A DNA stretch of 64,000 bases from Enterococcus hulanensis. GTDB taxonomy: Bacteria > Bacillota > Bacilli > Lactobacillales > Enterococcaceae. Shown piece by piece: positions 19,158-29,066 of the stretch. The notes under the pieces were generated by a model that was not told the DNA's origin, did no database searches, and was given only the letters and a program-made list of their open reading frames with translations. Location of the stretch: NCBI RefSeq assembly GCF_005405485.1, contig NZ_BJED01000003.1, forward strand, positions 186,001-250,000, in the 5' to 3' direction. The position numbers and the translations under genes are program-made. How positions within the stretch are numbered: the stretch's first letter is position 1; each line of letters begins with the position of its first letter.

Positions 19158-20507
19158 TTATTTGTATTTTTTCTTCAAGTAAATGTAGAAAGGAATACCT
19201 AATGCTGTGATCACGATACCGACCATTGCCAATTGGAACTGGTTAATCAGGGTCATCACTAGGATGAAAATTCCGCCGATGATCGCAACGATTGGAATGA
19301 TTGGGTAAAGTGGTACTTTATAAGGACGAACCAAATCTGGTTCTGTTTTTCTTAATTTGATTACTGCGATAAATACTAATGTGTAGAAGATCCAGATGAC
19401 GAATACCAGCATGTCAGTCAGCATATCGAATCCGCCGATCATCATCATACCGATAGCGATCACTAATTCTAGGATACCTGCAATGTAAGGAACGTGGTTT
19501 TTGTTTAATTTTACTAATTTATCTGAGAATGGTAATTGTTTTTCAAGTCCCATTGTGTAAGGAAGACGCATACCAGTCATGGTGTAACCATTGATCGTTC
19601 CATATACAGAGATCAAGATACCGATCGTCACTAATTTACCGCCCATGCCGCCGAAGATTTTTCCAGCAACATCCATCGCCGCATTTTCGTTACCTGCTAA
19701 AGCAGACATATCCAATGTACGTAGGAATGCGAATTGTACTAATAAGTAAACGACCATGATCCCTAAGATTCCGCCAGCGATGGCACGAGGCAAGTCGCGC
19801 GCTGGTTTTTTCAATTCGCCGGCGATATTTCCGACGTGAATCCAACCGTCATAAGCAAACATTGTTGCTAATAGACCGGCACCTAATGCTGGGGCAAAAC
19901 CGCCAACCGCTGGTCCTGCTTGGACTGGGAACAAGCTGACTGAGACATCTCCTTGGCGCATCAAACCGAAGATAACGATCAATGCTAGAGGAACTAACTT
20001 ACAAACTAACGTGATTGATTGGAACATCCCGCCGGCCTTTGAGCCTAGGAAGTTGATCAACATGATTGACGCCGCAGCGACGATTGCGATCGGAATGATC
20101 GTTGCATCGCTCATACCGAATAAGTTCTTGAACTGAGTGGCAAAAATAATTGATAAAGCGGCTACGTTTGCTGGGAAGTAGATGACTACTTGCGCCCAAC
20201 CAAGTAAAAAGCTCCAAAATTCTCCATAAGCACGTTCGATGTAGCGCAGCATCCCGCCGGTTTCTGGAATTGCTGCCGCTAATTCCGCACCTGTTAATCC
20301 CGCACAGACACTGATCAATCCGCCTAGGAACCAAGACAACATATGCAAGCTGGTTGACCCGGTTACTGCAGCAACACTGGCTGCTTTAAAGAATACCCCT
20401 GCTCCGATTACAGTACCCATTACTGTCGAAAGAGCCGGGAAGAATGTCATCGTTCGTTTTAATTCACCTTGTTGTGAACCAACGACGTCTTGTTGGTTGA
20501 CTGCCAT
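19158..20507 (-). CDS. APC-superfamily amino acid permease (serine/threonine exchanger-like)
   Basis: This 449-residue, 12-helix transporter is of the LAT/SteT type. TM1 carries the substrate loop TVMGTVIGAGVFFKAA, and PETGGMLRYIERAYG follows TM2. Its length and pattern fit B. subtilis SteT-like Ser/Thr exchangers. Being 244 bp downstream of the threonine catabolic genes kbl and tdh on the same strand supports threonine or serine as substrate, which is inference. A hairpin lies between it and tdh, so it may have its own promoter. Confidence 0.9.
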   Translation of the reverse strand: MAVNQQDVVGSQQGELKRTMTFFPALSTVMGTVIGAGVFFKAASVAAVTGSTSLHMLSWFLGGLISVCAGLTGAELAAAIPETGGMLRYIERAYGEFWSFLLGWAQVVIYFPANVAALSIIFATQFKNLFGMSDATIIPIAIVAAASIMLINFLGSKAGGMFQSITLVCKLVPLALIVIFGLMRQGDVSVSLFPVQAGPAVGGFAPALGAGLLATMFAYDGWIHVGNIAGELKKPARDLPRAIAGGILGIMVVYLLVQFAFLRTLDMSALAGNENAAMDVAGKIFGGMGGKLVTIGILISVYGTINGYTMTGMRLPYTMGLEKQLPFSDKLVKLNKNHVPYIAGILELVIAIGMMMIGGFDMLTDMLVFVIWIFYTLVFIAVIKLRKTEPDLVRPYKVPLYPIIPIVAIIGGIFILVMTLINQFQLAMVGIVITALGIPFYIYLKKKYK

Positions 20508-20680
20508 AATATTTCCTCCTTATTGCGAAGCGATTTCTTGTTCACTTCTTAACTTGATCTTTAAAACAAATAATTGAAGTTATCGAATAAGAGAAACAGA
20601 ACAAAAAATTGCGATATACCAAGTATTTAATAACTACCTTCATTTGTTCGGTCATTATCTTAACACGAGGAAAGAAAAAG

Positions 20681-20704
20681 GGAAACGTTATTTTAAACAT
20701 TTCC
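20681..20704 (-). terminator. Terminator after tdh
   Basis: GGAAACGTT pairs with AACATTTCC with one mismatch and is followed on the minus strand by CTTTTTCTTT. Confidence 0.65.
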
Positions 20705-20751
20705 TTTTTTCTTATTTCCCCCTCATGTTCTATTAAGAAAAACTAGCCGTT

Positions 20752-21753
20752 TTATGAATTTACTTTATCAAAAGACACTTTGGTTTCGATGCCTTCTGCC
20801 TTAAATTTTGCTGATAGTCTTTCTAACATTTCATCCGTCATTTTGTCTAAATCAAAGCTTGGACTGAAGTCCCATTCTTTGCGTGCATCGCTGTCGTCGA
20901 TGGAATTAGGCCATGAATTTGCGATTGCTTGGCGCGCTGGATCAACGTCATAGTTCAATTCAAAGTCTGGAATACGACGGCGGATTGAAGCCGCGATTTG
21001 TTCTGGTTCAAAGGCCATCGCTGTGATGTTGAATGAGTTGCGGTGTTCCAAACGGCTTGCATCCGCATTCATTAATTTCACGATTCCTTCGATTGCATCA
21101 TCCATATACATCATATCCATATATGTTCCTTTATCGATAAATGATGTGTAAGATTTGTTTTTTAATGCTTCGTAATAAATGTCTACTGCGTAATCTGTAG
21201 TACCGCCGCCAGGTTCTACTTTATATGAGATCAAGCCTGGGAAACGGACGGAACGAGTATCCACACCATATTTTGTATGATAGTAGTTTTCCAATAATTC
21301 ACCGGCTACTTTTGTAACACCATACATTGTAGTTGGGTGCATCACAGTATCTTGCGGTGTATTATCTGGTTCAGCATCTGGTCCGTAAGCTGCGATTGAA
21401 GATGGTGCGAAGAATTTAGTTTCTGGTCCGATTTCGCGAGCCACTTCTAAAGCGTTCATTAAACCAGTCATGTTCAAGTTCCAAGCAAACGCTGGACGTT
21501 TTTCAGCTGTAGCAGAAAGTAATGCTGCCAAGTGAATGATCGTATCAACTTCATAGCGTTTTGCCATATCTAAAAAGTTTTCGTAATTGGTTACATCTAA
21601 TTCTTCAAATTGACCATTTTCAACTACTGGGCTGCCTTCAATCGTACGAATATCAGTTGAGATGACATTCTTAACACCTAGATCTTTACGGAGTCTTTCT
21701 GTTAATTCTGAACCGATTTGTCCTAATGCGCCTGTGATCAATACTTTTTTCAT
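20752..21753 (-). CDS. tdh: L-threonine 3-dehydrogenase, epimerase-like SDR form
   Basis: This 333-residue NAD-dependent enzyme oxidises L-threonine to 2-amino-3-ketobutyrate. It is the extended-SDR (UDP-galactose-epimerase-like) form of TDH, not the zinc alcohol dehydrogenase form. The nucleotide motif is TGALGQIGSEL, and the catalytic pair Tyr144 and Lys148 is in MYGVTK. The product is unstable, which explains tight linkage to kbl 40 bp upstream. The end motif KEWDFSPSFDL is typical of the family. Confidence 0.93.
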   Translation of the reverse strand: MKKVLITGALGQIGSELTERLRKDLGVKNVISTDIRTIEGSPVVENGQFEELDVTNYENFLDMAKRYEVDTIIHLAALLSATAEKRPAFAWNLNMTGLMNALEVAREIGPETKFFAPSSIAAYGPDAEPDNTPQDTVMHPTTMYGVTKVAGELLENYYHTKYGVDTRSVRFPGLISYKVEPGGGTTDYAVDIYYEALKNKSYTSFIDKGTYMDMMYMDDAIEGIVKLMNADASRLEHRNSFNITAMAFEPEQIAASIRRRIPDFELNYDVDPARQAIANSWPNSIDDSDARKEWDFSPSFDLDKMTDEMLERLSAKFKAEGIETKVSFDKVNS

Positions 21754-21792
21754 GGATGTGACTTCCTCTCTCTTTAGCTTAATTTTGCTTTT

Positions 21793-22986
21793 TTATTTGA
21801 TGATGTTTAATTCTTTGCCGACTTTTTCATAAACTTTGATTGCGTCGTCTAACATTTCTTTTGTGTGGCCTGCGTTTGGCATGTTACGAACACGGCCTGT
21901 GCCTAGTGGTACTGTTGGGAAGACGATTGGTTTAACGTAAACACCGTTTTCCAATAATTTCTTAGAAAATTCTTGTGCTAATCTTTCATCGCCAACGATA
22001 ACCGGAGTAATCGGTGTTTCAGAATGACCGATATCGTAGCCGATTCGTTTCAATTCATCTTTAAAGTAATTCGCATTATCCCAAAGTTTTTCAACATATT
22101 CAGGATGTTTTTCAATCAAGTCAATCGCTTCAATACTTGCACCAGCAGCTCCAGGTGTTAATGAAGTTGAGAATAGGAACGGACGTGCTTGTGATTTCAA
22201 CCAAGTGATCAATTGTTTTGTTCCGGCTACATAACCGCCGACAACGCCGATCCCTTTTGATAATGTTCCCATTTGGAAATCAATATGATCTTGCATGCCA
22301 AAATGTTTAACTGTTCCGCGGCCTTTACCCATAACTCCAGTTCCGTGAGCATCATCGACGTAAGTGATTACATTGTATTTTTCGCAAATTTCAACGATTT
22401 CAGGAATCTTCGCTACGTCGCCGTCCATTGAAAAGACGCCGTCGGTAATATACATTACTTTGTTGTATTCGCCGCTTTCAGTCGCTGCTTTTGCTTTGGC
22501 TTCTAAATCTTCCATATCTTGGTGGTTGACGCGGATGATTTTCGCGCCGGATAAACGACAGCCGTCAATGATTGACGCGTGGTTTAATTCATCTGATAAA
22601 ATTGCATCGCCTTTTTTCATAACTGCTGAAATGGCACCCATATTACAGTTGAAGCCAGATTGGAAAGCAATGGCTGCTTCTGTTCCTTTGAACTCAGCGA
22701 TTTTTTCTTCTAGTTTTTGGTGGATGTCTAAAGTTCCGTTGATCGTCCGAACCGCTCCTGCACCTGCTCCATAGTGTTTCGTTGCTTCCACATCTGCATT
22801 GATCAGCTCAGGTCGAGTAGCAAATCCTAGATAGTTGTTAGATGCAAGGTTGATCATTTTTTTGTCATTAACAGTAATGATTGGACCGTTGCTTCCTTCT
22901 AACACATCGATTGTATTGAACAATCCTTTCTCTTTTAAATCTGCCAAGTTCGTTTCAAGAAATTGGTCAAGAACTTTTGAACTCAT
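21793..22986 (-). CDS. kbl: Glycine C-acetyltransferase (2-amino-3-ketobutyrate CoA ligase)
   Basis: This 397-residue PLP enzyme of the alpha-oxoamine synthase family converts 2-amino-3-ketobutyrate and CoA to glycine and acetyl-CoA. Visible motifs are [34 protein letters not shown] and the PLP-lysine Lys244 in [12 protein letters not shown]. Related enzymes (BioF, ALAS) share the fold, but the adjacent tdh makes the threonine pathway assignment firm. GGAGGAG precedes the ATG. A cre site upstream suggests glucose repression. Confidence 0.95.
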   Translation of the reverse strand: MSSKVLDQFLETNLADLKEKGLFNTIDVLEGSNGPIITVNDKKMINLASNNYLGFATRPELINADVEATKHYGAGAGAVRTINGTLDIHQKLEEKIAEFKGTEAAIAFQSGFNCNMGAISAVMKKGDAILSDELNHASIIDGCRLSGAKIIRVNHQDMEDLEAKAKAATESGEYNKVMYITDGVFSMDGDVAKIPEIVEICEKYNVITYVDDAHGTGVMGKGRGTVKHFGMQDHIDFQMGTLSKGIGVVGGYVAGTKQLITWLKSQARPFLFSTSLTPGAAGASIEAIDLIEKHPEYVEKLWDNANYFKDELKRIGYDIGHSETPITPVIVGDERLAQEFSKKLLENGVYVKPIVFPTVPLGTGRVRNMPNAGHTKEMLDDAIKVYEKVGKELNIIK

Positions 22987-23804
22987 AACGATTCTCCTCC
23001 GTATTGATTATTGCGCAATTGAAGTTGTTATTTTTTAGCTTTCAAAAAATGAACAGCTGCTCAATTTGTTTGCGCTTTCCTTCTGTACACCCATAGTTTA
23101 TGCGGGATTGATAACGTTTACAACTTTAAACCTCGACAATTCTTTGAATTATCATAGAAGTTAGAATCTTTCTAATCAATTTTATTTAATAATTCAAAAT
23201 TTAGTTTTTGGGTTGAGAAATCCCGCTCATTTTAGCGATTGAAATACGAAAAATACAACGTGTCTTCTTTCACAATAGGCGAGTAATAATGATTCTAAAA
23301 AAATTCAGATCGGTGAAAACGCTTATCTGACGTTTTTAATCTTTGCTTTTTTCTACGCTCTTTTTCTCACAATAAAAACTCTGTTTTTTAATTTTCGATA
23401 AAGAGAATGAGTTTTTATTGCCCCGGCGAGTTTCTAATCATTTCCAAATAAAACGCGATTTTATTTTCATATAAAACTGTGATTTCGGCTTTTTCACCCG
23501 ATTTTGGCATAAAAACGATGAAATTTAGCTAAAAAAAGCGAAAATATTTGTAACCTAAAAATTTTAGACTGAAACTCGAAATCTATTTCTTAATAAATGA
23601 TGGTCCTAAATGAATTTAAAGAAAAGCTGTTATTTTCAAGGTATCCAGCCCTTTTTTCTGCGTTAATGGTCAATTTAAGAAAAAAAGACGGTACTTTTCT
23701 TTATTTTTTGGAATAAAAATGAATTAGTATTTTGAACCATTCAAGAGTATGATAATTTTAGAAACAACAGAAAACGGATACATTACCGACAGGAGCGAAT
23801 TGAC
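22987..23804. other. 818-bp AT-rich gap with no credible gene
   Basis: The kbl promoter region is at 23095-23130. Further on, a 12-bp inverted repeat CAATAAAAACTC / GAGTTTTTATTG (23370-23381 and 23409-23420) is the only structure seen. All frames are short and have poor binding sites. Only the last 40 bases belong to the next gene's start region. Confidence 0.6.
23109..23122. promoter_or_regulatory. Consensus cre (CcpA) site upstream of kbl
   Basis: TGATAACGTTTACA matches the degenerate cre consensus TGWNANCGNTNWCA at every position. On the minus strand it overlaps TTGTAA, which sits 17 bp from TAAACT, a plausible kbl promoter. Carbon catabolite repression of threonine breakdown is inferred. 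Confidence 0.65.
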
Positions 23805-24371
23805 ATGAAAAAATCAGACGTGCAAACGAAACCATTAACCGAACGACAAATCTTCTCCATAAAACGCGACAACCTTGAACGTAAAATCATCAGCTACTTC
23901 GAGCATTCTCAGAATGTTTCGGCTGTAATCGAGTACGCTGTGGCGATCATGGTGCGAAATACATTGATTCTCAGCGACTATTCCTTTATGTTTCAAGACT
24001 TGATTTGCGAATTGCTGCTGACTGCTAAGCCTAGTAATACGCTGCGCAGATACTGCTATTATTTTAAAAACTACTTTAGCGATGAGAATGACTGGCAAAA
24101 AGTCATCAATCGTTTGTTTAAGAATCAAGAGGAATTTCAGCATTTTACCAAAGAAGCTCGTTTATATAGTAGATTTTTGACCACCCCCGGCACCAGCACC
24201 AGCACCCGCAAATATCCTGACCTTGAGCTACGTCTGATCTCGATCTTTGAAGACGCGGCTGGTAAAAAGCATCGAATGTCATTGCGTGACATGGATGAAA
24301 CCTACACAAGAGCGCATACCTCGAAAATTTTAGAAATCCTGACGACGCTTTGCGAAATTCATCAAAACTAG
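23805..24371 (+). CDS. Unknown protein, N-terminal part; frame probably interrupted
   Basis: This 188-residue frame starts MKKSDVQTKPLTERQ after AGGAG with normal spacing, and I recognise no family. It is basic, helical and soluble-looking, with an aromatic-rich segment (RRYCYYFKNYFSDENDW) and a low-complexity TPGTSTSTRKYP stretch encoded by a CACCAG-type repeat at 24189-24206. It ends at TAG 24369-24371, but a convincing protein-coding frame continues directly in the +1 frame, so this is likely the first part of a protein of about 338 residues. Confidence 0.6.
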   Translation: MKKSDVQTKPLTERQIFSIKRDNLERKIISYFEHSQNVSAVIEYAVAIMVRNTLILSDYSFMFQDLICELLLTAKPSNTLRRYCYYFKNYFSDENDWQKVINRLFKNQEEFQHFTKEARLYSRFLTTPGTSTSTRKYPDLELRLISIFEDAAGKKHRMSLRDMDETYTRAHTSKILEILTTLCEIHQN

Positions 24372-24822
24372 CCGTCCCGGCTCAAAGGATACCTTCGATG
24401 ATGATGGGTGGCCGGAAGAGCTGCAGGAGGAGTCTGTCCAATTCGTTGATGCCGAGTTTTCTGAGCCAGATCCGATCGAGATCGTTGTTCCCGCAGATGT
24501 TGATCCAAGCGGCTTAAATGAAAGCGACGTGTTGGCCTTGGTTCAAGCCGCTCATCCGGAAATCGACAGTATAGAAAATATCCCTGTCGCCTTTGTTGAA
24601 GAAGTACCCGCAGACTCTCCATCTGCAGAACAGCCGCCCGTGATAGCAGAACCGCTGCCTTGGCCTGAAACTGACGCAACCGCCACTAAACCAGAGACCA
24701 TTAAGGCCGCCGCTTCGCCGACGCCTGCCAAAAAACCGAAAAAAAAGAAGCCCAACACAAGTAAGCTGGCCTATAGAATGAATTTGATCGATAACTGGCT
24801 AAAACGGCATTCCAAAGAATAA
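24370..24822 (+). pseudogene. Out-of-frame C-terminal continuation of the unknown protein
   Basis: This frame is open from 24343 to 24822 and lacks a good start codon until a GTG at 24529. It nevertheless reads as a designed protein: an acidic stretch (DTFDDDGWPEELQEES), then a Pro/Ala/Thr-rich linker, then a basic C-terminus (KKPKKKKPNTSKLAYR) ending in NLIDNWLKRHSKE. It is probably the C-terminal half of the preceding gene, separated by a single-base indel between 24343 and 24371, a programmed +1 shift, or a sequence error. Confidence 0.55.
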
Positions 24823-24892
24823 GACCTGAAAAATCGCTTCATTAACAAGGGTTTATTTAGTGCGCCAAATTTCAGCGACTGATTCGGCCGAT

Positions 24893-24933
24893 AAAAAAAC
24901 TGCCGAACTGAGAAATTTCTCTCAATCCAGCAG
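24893..24933 (-). terminator. Terminator of the MucBP adhesin gene
   Basis: A long imperfect stem (CTGCCGAACTGAGAA with TTCTCTCAATCCAGCAG) is followed on the minus strand by TTTTTTT. Confidence 0.85.
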
Positions 24934-24943
24934 CTTATTCAGC

Positions 24944-27900
24944 CTACACTTTTTTTCTTAAAACACTCATGCCGATAGTCCCAATAATTCCCAGCCCGAT
25001 TAGAGACAGAACAAGCGAACCTGTTCGTTTCTCACCTGTGGCAGGTAATTTCTTTGCACTTGCTTGAGACTGACCAGTATGAGGCAGTGTTTTTGGTGTG
25101 CCCGTGGTCGTTCCGCCATTGCCAGATGGGGCTTGGCCGCCGTCTCCATTCGTTGTTTCTTCTGCCGGCGCAGCTTTTAGGTAGACATAGGTGATTGTCT
25201 GCTCTTCTGCTTGGTAGGTTCCCTTCGCATTTTTCGGTGCTTCTTTGACCTTCCAGCCGTCAATCGTTTTTGCCGTTGTTTCGTATTCTTTGCCAATGGT
25301 GCCGATTTGTTGTTCGGCAGGCGCCAGCTCGGTGCCCGCTTCATCGACGTATTGAATCGTGATCGCACCTTTGTTTGAATAGATATACGTCACAATCTGC
25401 GGCTCTGCATTATACTTCCCGGCGACATTGCCGCTTGTTTCCTTCCATTGATAGCCTTTGATTTCTTTCTGCTCAGTCTGGTAAGCTTCCCCGACTTCCC
25501 CCTGCGTTGTAACAGGATCGGCTAATACTTTCCCCCCATCGCTAAGATAATTAGCGATCACTAGACCCTTTTGCTTCTTATATATAACGGTAATATCTTG
25601 CGCCTTCTCTGTGTATCGCGCCTCTTTCGTTAATCCCTTAATTTCTTTCCATTGATAACCAGAGATTTCTTTGTTCATCATTTCGATCGGCAAAGGTGTC
25701 CCAACTGGTTGTTCATCAGTATAATCTTCAGCCAGTTTCTTGCCCGCTTCATCTTGATAATGAATCGTCACTTTGCCTTTCTGAACATCTTTCTCATAGA
25801 CATACGTCACCTTTGTAATGCCCTCAACGTATTGGCCGCTTTCAGCGCCGATCACTTCTTTAAAGCTGTAACCTGCAATATCTTTTTTCGCAGTTGTATA
25901 TGAGTTGCCGATTTCTGCGATCGTCACTTCGCTATTTAGCAGCGGATGACCGGTTTCATCTTGATACTCTACGATCAGAACACCTTTTTCAACGCCAGTC
26001 CCCTTTTTCGCATAGGTCAAGGTCACTTCTTGATCTTGAAGCGCATACTTTCCGCTGACCTTCCCTTCGATCCCCTTCAAAGTATAGCCATCAAATAGTT
26101 TCACTTCTGCCGTATAGATATCGTCAACATCTCCTGTCAACTCAACATCTGGACTCAGCGGTACGCCATCCTCATCTTGATAATGAACGATCACTTTCCC
26201 CTGCTCCGCGGGATTCTTGGTATACACATAAATCACTTGGGTAATCCCTGACACATATTTGCCAGCAGCAGCCCCTTGTACTTCTTTAAATGTATAGCCC
26301 TCGATATCCTTTTGAACCGTGGTGTAATCACTGCCGATCACACCCGAAGTCATCTCACTACCTGCTAACGGTCTTCCTGATTCGTCTTGATATTGTGCCA
26401 GCACGGTGCCTTTTTCTTTGGGAACCTTAATGTAAATCAAGGTGATTTCCTTCGCCTCATCGCTAAAGATACCGGTGATCGAATCACCTTCTTTTACACC
26501 AGAAAAAGCATATTCATCGATTTCTTTGATTTCTGCATGATACGAATCGCCTAATGCGCCGGTCAAGGTGACATCCGGGCTGATTTGGACCAGATTCTTA
26601 TTTTCATCATAGGTCATATAATGAACGATGACCGGCTCTGATTTTTTCCAAACAGCATACAGCGTTTCATTGCCCTTAGGAATCGTAATGGTTTGACCCG
26701 CAGCTAAATTAGCATCCGGTTCTTTGGCATTCTTATCCTTGGACCAGCCCGCAAATTGATAGCCCTCTCGTGTTGCCTTCAAATCTGTACCGGCTGGAAT
26801 CGTTTGATTCAAATCCTTGTAACCGACTTGGTAATATTTTTCCGGCTGCGTGCCTTCATAATAGATCGTGCCTTCATATTTCGGCAGCACCGTTCCTAGA
26901 TCAAAGATCCCGCCATTGCTGTCGTATTTGATCCAATCGATCTCAATGGCGCCAATGTCCGCTTTCGCTGACCGCGGCAATCCTCGTTGATCTTCATTCA
27001 CTGCCCGAAGATTATCTACCTGATCATCCGCCAATTTTTCTGGTGCAATCGGAACTGTTGGTAAAACGATCGCATCGCTTGAAGTTCCGGCTTTGATTTT
27101 ATTGTAATTATCGACTAAACCAACCGGAACTGTTCCAAAAACATCTTCCATCGTTACCGAAGTCGCAGTGCCGTTATCATAGCCGAGGTTTGATTCGAGA
27201 TTCCCAGCACCATCAACCCTGCCATCGGCAATATTTTTTTTGCTAGCTGTACGTGATTTGTTGCCAGCAAATAGATTATTCGCGTAACGTCCCGCTGAAT
27301 AATTCAATCCATAGCCAGAGCTTCCGATCGCACCGCCATCGTATACCGCTACGTTTTCAACAAAACTATTGTTGATATAATCAACTGCAGCTCTCCTGCC
27401 TTCTAACGGTCCGCCATTCGCGTAAATCTGGATCGCTCCGCCATTATTCGCTGAAAGATCCTGCCCTAAAGCTTTGTTTTGGTAAAAGGTATTATTGATA
27501 AAGGTCGCTGCACTTGAGATGTTGTCATTCGTTTGAATCAAGATCGCCCCGCCGTCATCACCAGCGACATTACCTACAAATGAATTTCCAGTAAACAAAA
27601 TATCGGTGCCATTCACCGTATTGAAAAATGCGATCGCTCCGCCATCTGCTAATTTAGCTTTTCCGCCGCCAGAAACATTCTCGACCGATTTGTTGCCTTC
27701 AAAATAATTATTCTTGAAGGTGAATTTCGCTGAGGCGCTTGGTTGGAAGAAGTAGATCGCGCCACCCTCACCGCCGACATTTCCGGTTCCCGCCTGAAGT
27801 GTTTCATTGGCAATAAATTTAGAATTGGATACTTTGAAATTCGCTGAGTAGCCTTTACAGGCAATCGCACCACCAGAATATCCCGATGCATTGTTCACGT

Positions 27901-28399
27901 TGTTTGAGAACGTAGAATTATTGATCGTCGTATTTCCGGCTGTATAAAAGGCGCTGCCATCGTCGTATCCGCGAAAATTATTGACTACGGTATTTTCTAA
28001 AATGAACTCGCCCTTGTAGCCTGAGACGGATAACGCTCGAGCATTATTCCCCAGTCCTTGCAAATTAAAGTTTTTCAACGTCAATGTGGAGCTCGCTGTC
28101 CCAGTCCCGCCGCCGTAAGAAAACAACTGCTTTCCTGCACTGGATTGAATCGTCTTGCCCTCACCGTCAACTTCTACTTGATACGGTGATTCAGCTAATC
28201 CGATCGTGGCGCTGAGGTCTGTTGGGAAGGCGCCGCTCAATGTGACCCGCCGATTTTCTGGCGCATTCTTCACTGCATCCTGCAGCTCAGCTACCGTATC
28301 GACTGCCACTTCATCCGCAAAAGCCGTCTGTCCAGCTGCCCCTAAAATAAAAACACTTAACATTGAAACAAATAAAATAGTCCATTTGTCCTTCTTCAT
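24944..28399 (-). CDS. LPXTG-anchored adhesin: beta-helix plus seven MucBP repeats
   Basis: This is a 1151-residue sortase-anchored surface protein. A signal peptide (to about residue 30, FADE) is followed by a right-handed parallel beta-helix region (about 60-480, rich in SxFxxN and GGAI turns). An InlB/Flg_new-like repeat (YDSNGGIF to LYAVWKK) comes next, then seven MucBP-like repeats of 60-80 residues (each starting near VxYQDExG and ending YVY). Two sorting motifs stand in tandem, LPHTG and LPATG, before the hydrophobic segment and RKKV. Mucus or glycan binding is the family expectation. GAGG nine bases upstream favours ATG 28399; GTG 28414 and ATG 28405 are also in frame. Confidence 0.9.
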   Translation of the reverse strand: MKKDKWTILFVSMLSVFILGAAGQTAFADEVAVDTVAELQDAVKNAPENRRVTLSGAFPTDLSATIGLAESPYQVEVDGEGKTIQSSAGKQLFSYGGGTGTASSTLTLKNFNLQGLGNNARALSVSGYKGEFILENTVVNNFRGYDDGSAFYTAGNTTINNSTFSNNVNNASGYSGGAIACKGYSANFKVSNSKFIANETLQAGTGNVGGEGGAIYFFQPSASAKFTFKNNYFEGNKSVENVSGGGKAKLADGGAIAFFNTVNGTDILFTGNSFVGNVAGDDGGAILIQTNDNISSAATFINNTFYQNKALGQDLSANNGGAIQIYANGGPLEGRRAAVDYINNSFVENVAVYDGGAIGSSGYGLNYSAGRYANNLFAGNKSRTASKKNIADGRVDGAGNLESNLGYDNGTATSVTMEDVFGTVPVGLVDNYNKIKAGTSSDAIVLPTVPIAPEKLADDQVDNLRAVNEDQRGLPRSAKADIGAIEIDWIKYDSNGGIFDLGTVLPKYEGTIYYEGTQPEKYYQVGYKDLNQTIPAGTDLKATREGYQFAGWSKDKNAKEPDANLAAGQTITIPKGNETLYAVWKKSEPVIVHYMTYDENKNLVQISPDVTLTGALGDSYHAEIKEIDEYAFSGVKEGDSITGIFSDEAKEITLIYIKVPKEKGTVLAQYQDESGRPLAGSEMTSGVIGSDYTTVQKDIEGYTFKEVQGAAAGKYVSGITQVIYVYTKNPAEQGKVIVHYQDEDGVPLSPDVELTGDVDDIYTAEVKLFDGYTLKGIEGKVSGKYALQDQEVTLTYAKKGTGVEKGVLIVEYQDETGHPLLNSEVTIAEIGNSYTTAKKDIAGYSFKEVIGAESGQYVEGITKVTYVYEKDVQKGKVTIHYQDEAGKKLAEDYTDEQPVGTPLPIEMMNKEISGYQWKEIKGLTKEARYTEKAQDITVIYKKQKGLVIANYLSDGGKVLADPVTTQGEVGEAYQTEQKEIKGYQWKETSGNVAGKYNAEPQIVTYIYSNKGAITIQYVDEAGTELAPAEQQIGTIGKEYETTAKTIDGWKVKEAPKNAKGTYQAEEQTITYVYLKAAPAEETTNGDGGQAPSGNGGTTTGTPKTLPHTGQSQASAKKLPATGEKRTGSLVLSLIGLGIIGTIGMSVLRKKV

Positions 28400-29066
28400 T
28401 CTCATTATCCTCACTTTTCCTTTTCAATCCTCACTAGCATTAAGAAACAATCGTTATTTTTAATGTAAATCAGTCCGATATGTATCTATGGAACAATTAA
28501 TCCAAAAGGATTCAACATTGTTTGTAGATTCTTCAATGCTTCAAATACTTAATCGATTCCACTAACTTAAAAGTAACTAATTTTTAATCAATTTAATAAT
28601 CATTGTAATTTATAAAGAGATTATATTCAACTGTTATTAAGGATAAATTATTAAAAGATTAATTGAACGAATTCATTTTCTTGTTTTTCAGATTTATTAA
28701 TACTTAATACAAAAAAATACTATTAGTGGTTTTGAAGAAAGAGAAAAGAATAAGCTGAACAGATCTTCTAAGGATCAGTTTTGAAGAATGGAAAGCAGCA
28801 AAATCGTTATCTTTGATTCAAACGCTTCAAGTAACGATCCTTGCATTAACAAGTCGCAGCAAGTGCATCAAATGACCTCGCTTTTTTGCGACAAAAAAAC
28901 TCTCCCAAAAGACAGAATTCACCTATCCTTTGGAAGAGCTTGCTGTTGACTGTTAGTTTAAAAAATGCAGCGTTACGGCTAAACGATTGCAGAACCATCG
29001 AATATCAAACAAAGAAAAACGGAGTGGATCTCTCCACTCCGAAAAAGTCTAACTTTTATAGTTTGA
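28400..29066. other. 667-bp AT-rich gap, no gene
   Basis: The region holds the upstream region of the MucBP adhesin and two minus-strand hairpins. One at 28900-28938 (CTCTCCCAAAAG with CTTTGGAAGAG, U-run after) looks like a second terminator. I see no coding frame with a start and binding site. Confidence 0.6.
29020..29041 (-). terminator. Terminator at the end of the pilus-region transcript
   Basis: A perfect 8-bp stem (CGGAGTGG with CCACTCCG) has a TTTTTC run on the minus strand. It lies 25 bp after the DUF2089-like frame. Confidence 0.85.

Noticed and set aside
23370-23420. Inverted repeat CAATAAAAACTC / GAGTTTTTATTG as a terminator or mobile element end
   Set aside because: The spacer is 27 bases, the arms are AT-rich with no T-run and no adjacent gene ends there; no target duplication was seen.
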